Made by a program: the position numbers and the translations under genes. Below are positions 52,986 to 64,000 of a DNA stretch of 64,000 nucleotides, piece after piece (the first letter of the stretch is position 1; every line of letters begins with the position of its first letter). Source of the DNA: Anarhynchus alexandrinus. Taxonomy: Eukaryota; Chordata; Aves; Charadriiformes; Charadriidae. The stretch spans positions 524,471 through 588,470 of the forward strand of contig VUYV01000158.1 of NCBI GenBank assembly GCA_008711295.1, read 5' to 3'. Under the pieces are notes generated by a model that was not told where the DNA came from, made no database searches, and saw only the letters and a program-made list of their open reading frames with translations.

Positions 52986-55900
52986 CGCTGTCGAGGTACT
53001 TCTGTCCGACCTGCAGCCTCGGGTACGGTGCCTGGATCTGCATATAAAGAGAAAAAAACGGTTTTAAACTGAAAGAGGGTAGATTTAGATTAGATGCTGG
53101 GAAGAAATCCTTCAATCTGAGGAAATCCTCAGCACTGAGGGTGGTGAGGCACTGGCACAGGTTGCCCAGAGAAGCTGTGGAGGCCCCATCCCTGGAGGTG
53201 TTCAAGACCAGGCTGGATGGGGCTTCGAGCAACCTGGTCTAGTGGGAGGTGTCCCTGCCCATGGCAGGGGGGTTGGAACTCGATGATTTTTAAGGTCCCT
53301 TCCAACCCAAACCATTCTATGATTCTAAAAAATAAAATAAAAATCAATCTAAGAAATAAGGGCTGTTGCAGTTACACCAGCCTCGGCTGCAGACACGCAG
53401 GTTGATGTAGCTACTCTGCCAGCCGGACTGAAAGGTAATGCTGCCATCAACTGTGCCATCGACCTCAGGTGACATCAGCTTAGCCAGACTGGACTGCAAG
53501 CTCTCTCAGGTCTTTGCCTGTCATGCTTTTCTGACTGGCTGCCTTTTTACATTCATCATCTGCTGCTTTGACTTCTGTGGGTGTTCAGTTATACATTTGT
53601 ACAACTATATGTGCACTGTTGTCCAATTATTTTATTTTTCCAGTGTTACCAGTAGGATATTTTTCCCCAATGCAAAATCTTGTAGTTTGAGCTAGGTAAA
53701 CCTTATATATGAAAAGTTAAGAAACAGGATATCCTTGCATTGTTCATTGGGCAAACTATACCCCAAAAGAATCATAAATGCTGCTTACGTTTTGAGGCAG
53801 GCACAGGTCATTTGCATTTTGTTTTTCATTTCTTTTTTGTTGTATGATGGAGAGGCTAGAAAAAATGTGTAGCAGGGGAGTGATTGGATATGAAATTACA
53901 ATTCTATTTGTTTGAAAAGAAATGCTAGTTTCTGTAATACCAGTTTCTAGTTCTAGTTTCTATACTACTGCTCTAGAAAGAGTAAAAATTTAGAGGGGGG
54001 CGCTAAAATAATACAGTTACTCTTTATTAGAGCAGTTTTATAATGTTTATGGAAAAAATTGTTTACATTTTTTTTATTAGAAAAATCACTCTTACATGTT
54101 ATTCAGAACCATTCACATCTCTCAATAATAGTTTTGTCTATCACCTTGAGATCCCAGAAAATACTCTTAAGACAACTGTGACACAAGACATCTAATAGGA
54201 ATTAATTTTTACTTCAACTAAGCTGCAGATAATAAAGGGATGCTGCTGTAAGATTAAATAGCCCAGGAAAAACTTGAACTTTGTTACCAAACTCTTTAAT
54301 AGCTGAGATTTGGGAGATCTAGGCTGAAATCCATGCTTTGAAAGATTATGATTGCTCTGATTACATATCCCCTATCCAAGGATAGCGCTCTGTTCTGAAT
54401 TGTAGCACAGCCCCTAGCATCAGGTATCAGAGGATCTGGAGCTTGAAAGGTTCTGCAAATTCAGGTGGCTAAAATGTTTTAATTGATGATGCTAATGTGC
54501 TTGAAAAATAAGATTGGCTAGTCAGAGAAGGGTGCTGTCCAGTCCTGCATAGTTTCTGCAATACAAGGAATGCTTTCAGGTTCTGGTTACTCTCAATTCC
54601 TTTTGCTTCTTCATCTGTGTCCATTTTAGTATTGATAGCCCTTTCTTTTAGTTCCTTTTTTCATTCAACGTAAGCTCAGGCTTTGAGTTTTAGCTTATAT
54701 TGTTGGAGTGCACTATGTAAGACTGCATGGTTTGAATTCCTGTTCATGTCCAGGCATATCAGTCAGCATCTTGATTTGCTTTAGTTTATCATCTCCTATG
54801 CATGTTGAGTCTCTGCTGGGAGAAAAATCTTTCTGCTTGTATATAGCAATTATAGTTAAGGCATTCAAGCAAACATACCTGTGTCTTAGGAGAGATTTGA
54901 GATTTTTTTTCAGGACAGGATTCTTGTCTTTTTGTTCCAGGGAAGTAACTCACCCGTCTGTCCTGCTCCCTTCTTCAGATGTGCAAGAAATATTTGTGGA
55001 GAAGCAGCATGGGAAGAGAATGGATTTATTTTAATCCAAAGAGTAGATTTAGTTTTCTAGTGAAAATGGACAAAGGTTGTATATATTTCCTCAGATGCCA
55101 CATAAATTTTTAGGATGTTGAGGGGAAAGATTATATGGGTACTAAAAGTATAAGAAGAAATAGTGAGGCACAAAAATCACCTTTCTTTGTGTCTGAAGTT
55201 AACAGACTTGGTTGCATTTAATGGCATATTGCATAGATTACACAAAGTTCTCCCACTCCCACCAGTAACAACATCCAACAGCTTGTAAAAACACATTCTG
55301 CTTTGTAGCAAGTTTCAGTACTCTGCAAGTTGTATTAGGAAGACAACGCTGCCTATGTCCACCTTTCCAAACAGGCATTTAGGTTCAACCCACATGGGGA
55401 CGGCAGCATTGCATTACAGCATTTTTGGGCAAACCACCAGTGACGATAAGCCTCAGGGTTGCATTACCTAAGTAAGCTCCCCTCCAGCCCGCTCCCTGAG
55501 AGATCTGGGTGAGTACAGCACATCTGTTCTGCAAACGCACTGTGATGCAGGGATTCTCAGGCTGGGGGCAGCCTCATCCACTAAACCAGTATGGTGTGAA
55601 GCAATAGGGCATGAATGTACCAGTTCAGACTTGAAACTACTTTCTACATGTATTTGCATAGTGCTACACTTAACTAAAGCTTTTTTTTTCTCTCTTTGAG
55701 AGAGAGAAAAAAAGGGCAAAGTCTTGAAAGCAGCATTCCTACTTCCCAGGGTACCAAACCACTAAGCTGATGTGTTTGTGGGAGTCTAATATCTGGTTTA
55801 ATGGGATTATTTCTCTTTGTATAGTCTCTCTAGAAACATGGTCTAAGCAGTAGATCATTAGCTAAAGCAAGACAGTTTCTCTTCTGACACGTCTTGCGTG

Positions 55901-56329
55901 GGGTCCGACAGGAAAGGTGCCCACCGAGGGGTGGACTCTGGTGGGACAAGACCCCCACTGAGGTTCTGCTCTGAGACTGGACTGTGAACCACTCAAAACA
56001 TAAAACCACAGATCTAGGCACAACTTCTGAGGCTCTCAGGTGTATGTACATATGTGTTTTAGGAACCAGGCAAATCCTGGCTACATGATTTCCTTTTAGG
56101 GAATTTAGCTGTTGCATTGCTATTATACATAAGTTTTCTTCTTCAGTCTTTCTGATTTCAGAATATCCTCAAAGACAGAGGGGAACCTTCAAGAGGTTAA
56201 TTGTTTTCTTCTGTTGAATATGTAGAAACTTGTAAATTAAACTGGTTGAACACCAATTATTAGTCATCATAGCTGTAGGACATTGTTTTTACTGTATGCT
56301 GTAAAAACAATGAAATAAACATAAGCATT
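52986..56329. other. Spacer between TMEM68 copy A promoter and copy B 3' end
   Basis: 3.3 kb, with a CR1 fragment at 53,061-53,327. The rest is AT-rich unique sequence without credible exons. The 3' UTR of copy B must lie in its right part. I see no canonical AATAAA close to the stop on the minus strand; ATTAAA at 55,802-55,797 is one candidate. Confidence 0.6.
53061..53327 (+). mobile_element. CR1 LINE 3' fragment next to the TMEM68 copy A promoter
   Basis: The 3' region in plus orientation is well preserved: gagggtagatttagattaga, ggtgaggcactggcacagg, ttgcccagagaagctgtgga, ccctggaggtgttcaagacc, gtgtccctgcccatggcagg, ending ccattctatgattct and an A-rich tail. It is the least diverged CR1 copy in the window. 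Confidence 0.96.
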
Positions 56330-56434
56330 CTAATCACTTTTACGACGTTTATCAAATCGCTCCAGTAAAGCCTTCCATATGCTGCCTGGGATTGTTTGGT
56401 GCTTGCTTATGAGAGCCTGGACTGCAGTCTTTGT
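56330..56434 (-). CDS. TMEM68-like copy B, last coding exon
   Basis: 105 nt, acceptor ttcttttcag, phase 0, stop TAG at 56,332-56,330. It encodes TKTAVQALISKHQTIPGS, then ALLERF and a basic KRRKSD tail, where copy A has a different charged end. Confidence 0.93.
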   Translation of the reverse strand, partial: TKTAVQALISKHQTIPGSIWKALLERFDKRRKSD

Positions 56435-59400
56435 CTGAAAAGAGAAGAGAAAGTTGCCTTTACAGCCCTGCATGTGCAAGGAAGAACAGTATAATCACTG
56501 ACTTCTTCTCAGAGGTTCAGGAGGTATTGGGAAATTCACACATAAGATCTACTTTGAGAAAAAAATTGTCTTTTGTCCAAATGGCACTTTCCTTGAAAAG
56601 GAAAGGAATAAAAACATTGATTGCAGTTTGGATAGGCTCAAATTATTGAGATTTATCAAACCTGGGTATTACAAAGTCCAAGTAGCCTTTAACACATGCA
56701 AACATTAAGTTTGTGTGATTTCCATCCCGGAAGGTTTTCATCAAAAGCGCTGGATAAAGCCTGACTAACTTCATCTGATTTCATAGCTGACCTTGCTGGG
56801 ACCAGGACTTCGGAGTAGGGACCTCCGTCTGTCCTTCCCAACATGAACTTCTCCGTAATTGTATTATACTCAGCATGCACACACATAATAAGAGAATTCA
56901 TATCAAATTCTGTTCATTTTTACTCTACGTGAGATTCAAATACAAGTTTGTGAAGAGAATGCATAAGATATTCTGTATTTCTACTAGGGATAAGAAATAA
57001 TCTCCCTTAGTTTTTTCTCATGTACTTAAACTTGAAATAAGGGTAGCTATGTACTCCAGTGACCGACCCCAGAGTGATGGTAGAGTATCACTGGGAATTC
57101 AAGAAAAGAGTAGCCAAACCTTTCCTGACAGATTCACATCCTGACTCCTTTCAGGGGCAGGATCAGATAGAGTTCAGCCAGGCCACTACTCATCTCAAAC
57201 CCCATTTAAGTTGGGGGTTTTGTAACTAATACGAGCCACAGAATACTTAACTGTACTCCCATTGAAGTGGGTGGACAAAGGCTCGACTTAGTAAAGCAAA
57301 TCAATGTCATGGGAAATTTCAATTTCAGTTTTGCAGGTACACGGAATACTGTTCCCCAAAAATACAAGAATATGGATAACCGTAAGGGCAGTCTTAGTGC
57401 TAATACTGCTTCCAGCCTCCTAAACCTGCAAAGACCAAACTCTGCAGCTTGCTTGGGCAGTTCCCTTGTAACAGACCAGACCTGTCTTTCTGGTTTCACT
57501 GCTGTGAAGCCTAGAACAATCTGCAGTAGATCCTTAAAAAAGGAAAAAAAAAGAAAAGCTAGCCTTCTTGCATCTTTTTGGAGGCAGCAAGGTGTTTTTT
57601 ACATCAGTGAGTCCTAACAAGAGTTTTGATCTGTGTATTCCTAGGCCATAGCAGACTTTTTTTTTTCCCCATTAAGCCTGCCTTTCATCTTCTATGAAAA
57701 ATTTTTAAAAAGTGCCTTTTCTGTCTAGATTAGTATTTTGAAAAATGCTTAAACCCTGGCTCTGTAAACATTTTTATGCTCCTGGGCACTACTGATTTCA
57801 CCAAGCTATAGGTACTCAAAATATTTTTGTATTTTGGATGGAAATTGTTTTTTTAACATTTTCCTTTTGACAGTGAGACTGAAGCTCTTGTTTCTAGAGC
57901 CCTATGTTACTTAGAGAAGATTCTCAAAAGTATTTGTTGTATATGAAATTTATTTTCTTAATTACTGAAAACTGAACTTAAAACATAGTTTACATCATTT
58001 CAGTTATCAAAATTATCAAAGGCATGGGAAAAACAAAGTTAGCATCCCAAGAAGACAGTGCTCACATATTCTGAAAGGATGAGGGCATCCCAATCAACTA
58101 TTACTATGTCAATACATACTTGTAGGTATCAATACATTAAATAATTCTGGAGCTCAACTGCCCATTGCTTTAACAAGCTAGTAAAAGTGTATTTGTCTTT
58201 AATAAAGCATACAAAAAACTAGTTTTAAGTGCATATATAATAGAGGGCAAAGTGTGTAATTCAGTATTGCAAGGAGAGCTAACTTACCTTTTCAACTAAT
58301 TCCTCTGTAGTTATATTCGGATCGTAAGGGATTGGCTCCCCAATGTATGTGCGAAATTTAACTGGAAGTCCTCCATACGGAGGAGTAAACGGCAATCGAG
58401 TACTTTCATACAACTGTCTAAAAAATCCTGGAATAGTTTACGGGAGGAAAAAGTGAGATTACAGTCACAGAAAACACGATCCAAACTTGAAACTGATTAA
58501 TATGGCAGACTTCTTAAAAATGCATGCTTTGTCTGACAGCCAAGAAGAAATCACAGGATTTAGGTAACTGTCCACCAAAACAAAGCTTGATAGACTTAAT
58601 AGATCACTGAAATAAGACTGCATTAAAGAACCAAATCACACAGCACAAACCAGTTATACACAAGCTATTTCCGTATTTAAGATACCTCTGACCCACAGCA
58701 AGTGTGTTACAGAATCCAAAGTAAGCAGAAGTCTGAAAAGCAAAATCTAAGAGAAAAGTGAAAGAAATCTGAGAGAGAAGGGGAGAAAACATTCCAAATA
58801 TCTAAAATATATTTTAAAGTTCTTACTTCTTTCTTTAAACATCCTGTATCCTTCCCGGACATTTTGAGTATACATTGGAATGATGGGCTAAGGAATCACA
58901 AAAAAACAAAAAAGTGGAAATATTATACCAAGTTTGAATTTATGTCTTAGTGCCTCTTAATGCAACTAATAAAATCACTTCAATACAGAGGATAATTATC
59001 AGTCAGTTAGGCAGCAAACAAGGAATAATGTTATAAAAATAAACTCCAGAGCAGAAATCAAATTCTGTTTCTCAGCTCCCACAAACATTGCTGTTTTAAA
59101 GTCACCATCTGTGAGGAAAATGACTGACGTTGTATTACAGGTTTACACCTTTCTTTTTGCATGCACATTATAAAAGTTAACTGAGATCCTAAAGAAAACA
59201 ACTTGTATGTTATATATTTATTGCAGTATCGCTGACTGAAACATAAAATGAAGTTTTGCAGTTTCTCTGTCTAAACCTTACACCATGTGTGGTGACTAGG
59301 AAAGCATTCAGCTCGTGAAGTCTTGCAGAAAGCAAGCAGACATTCATGTTTGGCTCATCTCATCTGCTTCTCAAAGTAAGGTCTCACTCAAGCAGTAATG

Positions 59401-62400
59401 TTTGGATAGTACCCCACTGGAAAAAAAACTTCTGCAGATCCCTTGGACAAGTAAGGCAAATTGTATGTCCTCATTGACCTGACTACACACCTTCTAGAGG
59501 GCAGATCCTTAGGCAGTTACAGAACAACTTCACTTCATTATAATGACTAAAAAGAGAGACACTTGAGATACCTGAACTTGAAACAGTCATGTCTTAACAG
59601 CCTAAGGTAAGGTTTCATAGTTTGTAGACAAACTGATAGTGATTGTTTCCATACATACAATGACTTTTCCCCCTCTATTTTCCCTTTTTTTTTAAGCTGT
59701 ATTTTGAGCATGTTGTTGGAATTATTTGTCCAGAAGGTAATGAAAGAACCCCTTTATGCTGTTAAAAATCACTACTACAGACCAGAAACCACAGGACAAG
59801 GAAAAAAGAAGGAAGAAAAAGACCTAACTAGAGCCTAACAAAGAACTCAAAGTGATGGAAACCATTTAAAGGAAAAAACCCTGGAAGATAACAAAAATAT
59901 CAAACATACATAACATTGTAATAGTAAACCCTTCAGAAATTATGAGAAATTATTACATATAAACCCTTAAAAATAATCATTACGTCTTTTAAAAGCATAC
60001 AACTGCTGGATCCTAAAAATACCACACTTAGCTTCAGCTATTGATTGAATACTGTATGTCTAACATTTAAAATGTTTGAATCCCACCTATCATACAGACA
60101 AAACACTTCAAATTTTAGGACTAGTGAAAGAGAAACATATCTTAGGCTATAAAGAAATGTGGCAACTACAAAAGTTACTCGCATACGACGATCAGCCAAT
60201 GAAGTACAGAGTGGGTAGCAGCATTCGGTCCCTGAGCTGCTAAAAACAGGTAGACACATAAAAGCTTGCATACGTAAAGCAGCATGATCAGATAGATCTG
60301 CAGTAACCCACAGATTTAGATTTCCAGGTGGAACTGAGCTGGATCACACCTGGCCAGCTTGAAAACCACAGAATCACAGGACNTTGAAAATCACAGGACA
60401 ACTGAGGAGTTGAGGTTGGAAGGGACTCGTCCAAACCCCCTACGCGTACTGGTCAGCCCCCAGCGTGTACTGGTGCATGGGGTGATTCTATTTTTTTTAA
60501 GAGTTTCATAAACCGTAGTCCCTGTTTATCTTTTACCTAACTAGATTTTAACCATTTTTTTTGGCACAGATAAAATGTGGGGATCTTCAGAAATGATGAC
60601 TCCTCCCCATTAGCCTGTCAAACTCCAGCCACAGACAAAAGGTATTTCTGAAGCTCAGGCCTCTGGCCTACAGAAATTCCCCTGAGACAAATATATGTCT
60701 GAGAAGTTCATTGAGTCAGAACATTACATTAAATAGTAATGCTCTCCTTCTCTGACCCCAAGTAAGCAGAGTAGTTATACAAGATGAAGCAGAAACTGAA
60801 TGTGGAAATCTGCAGGCAAGGACTGAAGCTGAAACTACGTTCCTTGTTTGCTTTTCAACTTTTCCAGTGGAAGAACTGTTGAACTTCCATAACATTATAA
60901 TAAGAATGGGAGTGTCAATTCATATATAAAGTTATTTTTGTCTTGAAATCCCCATTCAAGTCACCCGTGGCAGGTTTTGAACCACCACGTAGTCATTATG
61001 AATACTGTAAAGTGTGTGTGGTTCTTTGGTTGATGGCTACACTGTATGTAGAATAAATTCAAAACAAGGCACTTCTAGTCCTATCTTGCCTTCATCCAGG
61101 ATTGGAATAAGTATTAGCAAAACATATATGAATTGCTACATTGTAGAGCAAGTTCTGATAGTTCAGATGAGTCTATCCCCAGTCTTCAACCAACCTACAA
61201 GACTGGTTTGGCCAATATTGAAAAGGATGCCAGCAAGAACAGTCAGAAACAATCAAACTCCAAATTTGTCAAAAGGTGGAATCCAGTTACTACTATGGGC
61301 TTAATTTTCTATAAGAAACAGTATATGAGGTTAATATTGCCCCCTCTGCTGTTAAATGCACAGCATTTCTTTTTTTGTGTGTTTAGTTGTCTAAGGTGTG
61401 TCTGATCACAGATTTCCAGACAAATATCGAAGATGCCCAAAATTCAGTGGAGCCTGTAAGTGAATTACAGTGATGCCCACCATACTGAGATCCAGACAGA
61501 CTTCCCAATCATTAAAAAACCCAACCCTGAATGAGTGCAATAATCAGTGATACGAGAGCCAGAAGCATTCATGGTAAAGGTGAGCTCAGGCTCGTAGGTG
61601 TCAAAGGAGAAAATATTCTCTCTGCCCTCCAGGTAACAGATAATCTATGTAGTTTCTGTTTTACCAATGACCACAAGAACCTTTCACACTGCAAGAATAT
61701 TATCCTCAACGAACACCCAATTCATTAAATTAAAAAAACCCACAAACTCTGTCAATAGAAGGTGCTAGCAATTTTAGGTACTACTATTCAGCTATTTCCA
61801 TTTGCTTCTAAATTATGGAAGACTGGAAGGATTAAGATGATTACTAGCAAGTATTTCTGTGATGTGTTTTGATCAGGGTGGCACTCTATATTAAGGGCAC
61901 TCAGATTTTTTAAATTCATTTTTTATTTAAAAAAACCTTATTACATTGTAGAATTACACTATAAGGTTCCAAGTGAAGTGAAAACACCTGGCAAAAGATT
62001 GTTGAAATGTTTGAAGTAGCCTGAATGACAGATATGAAAGCAAAATTATTAGAAATCACTCAAGTTGTTAAAGTGACACCTCTTTCTGACTGTTCAAGTA
62101 TATTATTAAATTAATACGCAAGAGGAAAGACAATAACGGAATTCAGAATGCCCATATGAATTTGAATGGGTTTATCCTATTCACTTTCTGGTATTTTCCT
62201 ACAATATATGAAGTATTTTCCATACAATTTATGAAGTATTGTGACAGGAGAGGGAACAGAAGCACATAAAACATGACTTTTAAAAGGCCAGACAAGACAA
62301 ACAGAGAGGTAGAAATAGGATTCCCAGCCTAAAATTACTTTATTCATTGGGTGAATGCCCCTAAAATTATTCTAGTATTTAGTTTTATCCCCACAAGGTC

Positions 62401-64000
62401 TGTCCCCACAGAGACAGATAAAGTTATGAAGAAATATTAACCCAAAGCATGTATTTTGCAAACCTACGTACTTTGTCGTAGGAGCTTTAGCACAAGAGAC
62501 CAAAGCACAGTTTGAGAAGCAACAAATCGGATGGGGTGAGAATGAGATATAACTGCACAAAAAAAACCTGAAAGGGCTGATAAGAAATTCAAGTTTCATG
62601 GGAAGAACTCAACTCCCTGTGCAGATTCTCCTATAGACAGAAAAGGTTTACATTTATGTGGAAGGCCAAAGGAGAGCACTGCAATTGATGAGATGTTCAT
62701 AAGAATGTAAAGAAAAATTACGGTTGTGCAATTCATGAGAAAGCAGCAGAAAGCCCATGGCAGATCAGATGAAGTGTGGATGTGTACCAGTATTGTCAGA
62801 CTCAAAGAGCGCTAGGTATGCTAAGTCAAAATTTGGACAGAAAACTCATCTCTAGCGGTGATGATGATGATAAGAAGGAAAAAGACAGGGTTGCTGCTCT
62901 TTCAGCTCTATGCCATCCCAAATAAAATTATTTCCCAGAAACTATATCAGAGAAACAGTCTCACATGTGGAATTAGATGGAAGAAGTCAGAGCCAGTGGT
63001 AGAAGTTTGTATTTGTAGATCATCGTCCATATGGAAAATATAACTGAAACTGTGGCCATGTGTACAAGTGAAGTGCAAACCAAGAGAAGCACATGTCTAG
63101 AGGATGCTGAGGATCTGACATCAACATTGAACATATTTCAGTGCTCTGTTCTTATGTAGAACTAATTCTTGCCTGGTACCAGACTGAATGCCTCTTTACA
63201 ACTGGAGAGTATTAGGTCCCAATTCTGGTTTGGTTTCAGCCAAAAGGAATACTCAGCTCAAGTATTCAAACACATTCCATCATGTGAATGAAAGCATGGT
63301 AAGGGAGGGAGATGGAAAAACTGCTTCAAAAGTGCACACATGATTCAAACTCAGACACTGATGTAGACACACCTTGTGTTAGTCGATGCAATCTTTCACA
63401 AACATGAAGTAAGGGTAAGAACAAAATCCTGGACCCTCTCAGAATATACGAGAAGAAGGAAAGATAAGGATAATACATTAAAGAGCCATAAGAAAATGAC
63501 TGGGTATGTAGAAGTAAGATAAAGATATAAGTCTAGTAGGATGAGAAAAAAAAGAATGAAACCTTACAGCAATATGGAGAAGGACCACAGTGAAGATTCC
63601 TAAAATACAGTCAAGATGAGAAACTGGATGTCTGCATGATGGAAGTGTAGACATAGAACTGCAGAGATGGATGCCTTGCAACAATCAAGAAAAAGCTATA
63701 CAGTTCCATGAAACTCATGCTCCCTGCAGATTAATGTGCTTGAGGAAAATGGTGGGAAAAGGAAAAGAAATCTTTACTCCCGAACCTCCTCTTCTGTCTT
63801 TTTTCCAACAAACACTCCTAAGGTGCAGTTTATAATGAAACATGTATGCAATAAGCATAAACTGGGATTGGTAACATAATACTCACCACTTTTGCATCTA
63901 GAGCGACCTGAGCAAAGCCTTTTCGATTTCCCCACATGAGCTGATAACTTTCATCACTGAAGAGTGCTTCTCTAACTCCACCTGGTGAGACGGACACCAA
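56330..64000 (-). CDS. TMEM68-like acyltransferase, copy B, last four coding exons (partial at right edge)
   Basis: Second TMEM68-family gene in the same orientation, upstream of copy A. Visible coding exons on minus: 64,000-63,887 (partial), 58,887-58,827, 58,427-58,288 and 56,434-56,330, which join in frame to 139 residues and a TAG stop. Exon sizes and phases equal those of copy A. By hand count 95 of 139 residues match copy A (28/38, 13/20, 32/47, 22/34). SPGGVREALFSDE, PIIPM, IGEPIPYDPNIT and AVQALI are kept, so the fold and later acyltransferase blocks look intact. The catalytic His exon, the membrane anchor and the start lie beyond the window, so activity cannot be judged. There are no stops, frameshifts or broken splice sites. 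The role is presumably ER neutral-lipid synthesis, by homology only. Confidence 0.92.
56435..58287 (-). other. TMEM68-like copy B intron
   Basis: 1.85 kb, donor GTAAGTT at 58,287. No repeat or gene recognised. Confidence 0.8.
58288..58427 (-). CDS. TMEM68-like copy B, 140-nt exon
   Basis: Acceptor actattccag, donor AAG|GTAAGTT, same size and phase as the copy A exon at 35,259-35,398. It encodes FFRQLYESTRLPF, YGGLPVKFRT and the invariant IGEPIPYDPNIT. The acceptor has only an ordinary pyrimidine tract, unlike copy A. Confidence 0.93.
58428..58826 (-). other. TMEM68-like copy B short intron
   Basis: 399 bases, donor GTAAGA; the matching copy A intron is 1,790 bases. Nothing else in it. Confidence 0.85.
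58827..58887 (-). CDS. TMEM68-like copy B, 61-nt exon
   Basis: Micro-exon with acceptor CCTTAG. It encodes PIIPMYTQNVREG then YRMFKER, so the first 13 residues are nearly the same as copy A and the last seven almost wholly different. Ends in phase 1. Confidence 0.93.
58888..63886 (-). other. TMEM68-like copy B intron (5.0 kb)
   Basis: Donor GTGAGTATT at 63,886. It contains a short CR1 piece near 60,366 with one undetermined base (N at 60,383). Short frames here are not supported as genes. Confidence 0.8.
60366..60440 (-). mobile_element. Short CR1-like 3' fragment
   Basis: Plus strand reads accacagaatcacagg, then gttgaggttggaagggac and ccaaaccccct, matching the CR1 3' end in reverse complement. 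A duplicated aatcacagga and an N at 60,383 blur the first part. Confidence 0.6.
63887..64000 (-). CDS. TMEM68-like copy B, partial exon at window edge
   Basis: 38 codons, in phase at the donor GTG|GTGAGT. It encodes SVSPGGVREALFSDE, QLMWGNRKGFAQVALDAKV. Aligned to copy A residues 192-229 without gaps, 28 of 38 identical. The rest of the exon and the catalytic exon lie to the right. Confidence 0.92.

Noticed and set aside
52044..53232. Long overlapping open frames (147-265 codons) on both strands
   Set aside because: They lie in a CpG island where stop codons are rare; their products are low-complexity Ala/Arg/Gly/Pro, they conflict on both strands, and one runs into a CR1 copy.
33031..64000. 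Copy B as an assembly duplicate or allele of copy A
   Set aside because: Protein identity is only about 68% and intron lengths differ greatly (399 versus 1,790 bases for one intron), so the copies cannot be alleles or a collapsed duplicate.
56330..64000. Copy B as a processed pseudogene
   Set aside because: It keeps introns at the same positions with good GT-AG sites, and its frame is open in all four visible exons.

Overview
The window is a piece of a vertebrate nuclear genome, almost certainly a bird. It carries at least seven CR1 retrotransposon fragments with the avian-type 3' end (attctatgattct), intron-split genes with GT-AG junctions, and a GC-rich CpG-island promoter. The gene order XKR4 (+) then TMEM68 (-) matches what I recall of the vertebrate XKR4-TMEM68-TGS1-LYN block. 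There are no bacterial, viral or CRISPR features. All identifications come from reading the sequence and from recalled family knowledge; no search was run.

Layout. (1) 1-948: the C-terminal 315 codons of XKR4, a plasma-membrane phospholipid scramblase, cut off at the left edge. (2) 949 to about 18,205: 17 kb with no gene and no transposon that I can recognise. It ends at a good AATAAA signal, so it may be a very long XKR4 3' UTR. (3) About 18.2-30.9 kb: intergenic DNA with two CR1 fragments, small repeats and one unidentified coding-like stretch. (4) 30.87-52.7 kb, minus strand: a complete TMEM68 gene (copy A) with six coding exons, 330 residues, a 2.1-kb 3' UTR and a CpG-island promoter with a probable noncoding first exon. 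(5) 53.0-56.3 kb: a spacer with a CR1 fragment beside the promoter. (6) 56.33-64.0 kb, minus strand: the last four coding exons of a second, intact TMEM68-like gene (copy B), running off the right edge.

The main result is the tandem pair of TMEM68-family genes. Copies A and B have identical coding-exon lengths and phases (61, 140 and 105 nt, with exon 4 ending in the same phase). They share 95 of 139 aligned residues (68%, counted by hand), and neither has a stop or frameshift in the visible part. This is an old whole-gene duplication, not a retrocopy or a recent assembly artefact. TMEM68 (DIESL) is known as an ER acyltransferase that makes triacylglycerol independently of DGAT1/2, so this bird may have two such enzymes. 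XKR4 and the TMEM68 genes are neighbours with no known shared pathway.
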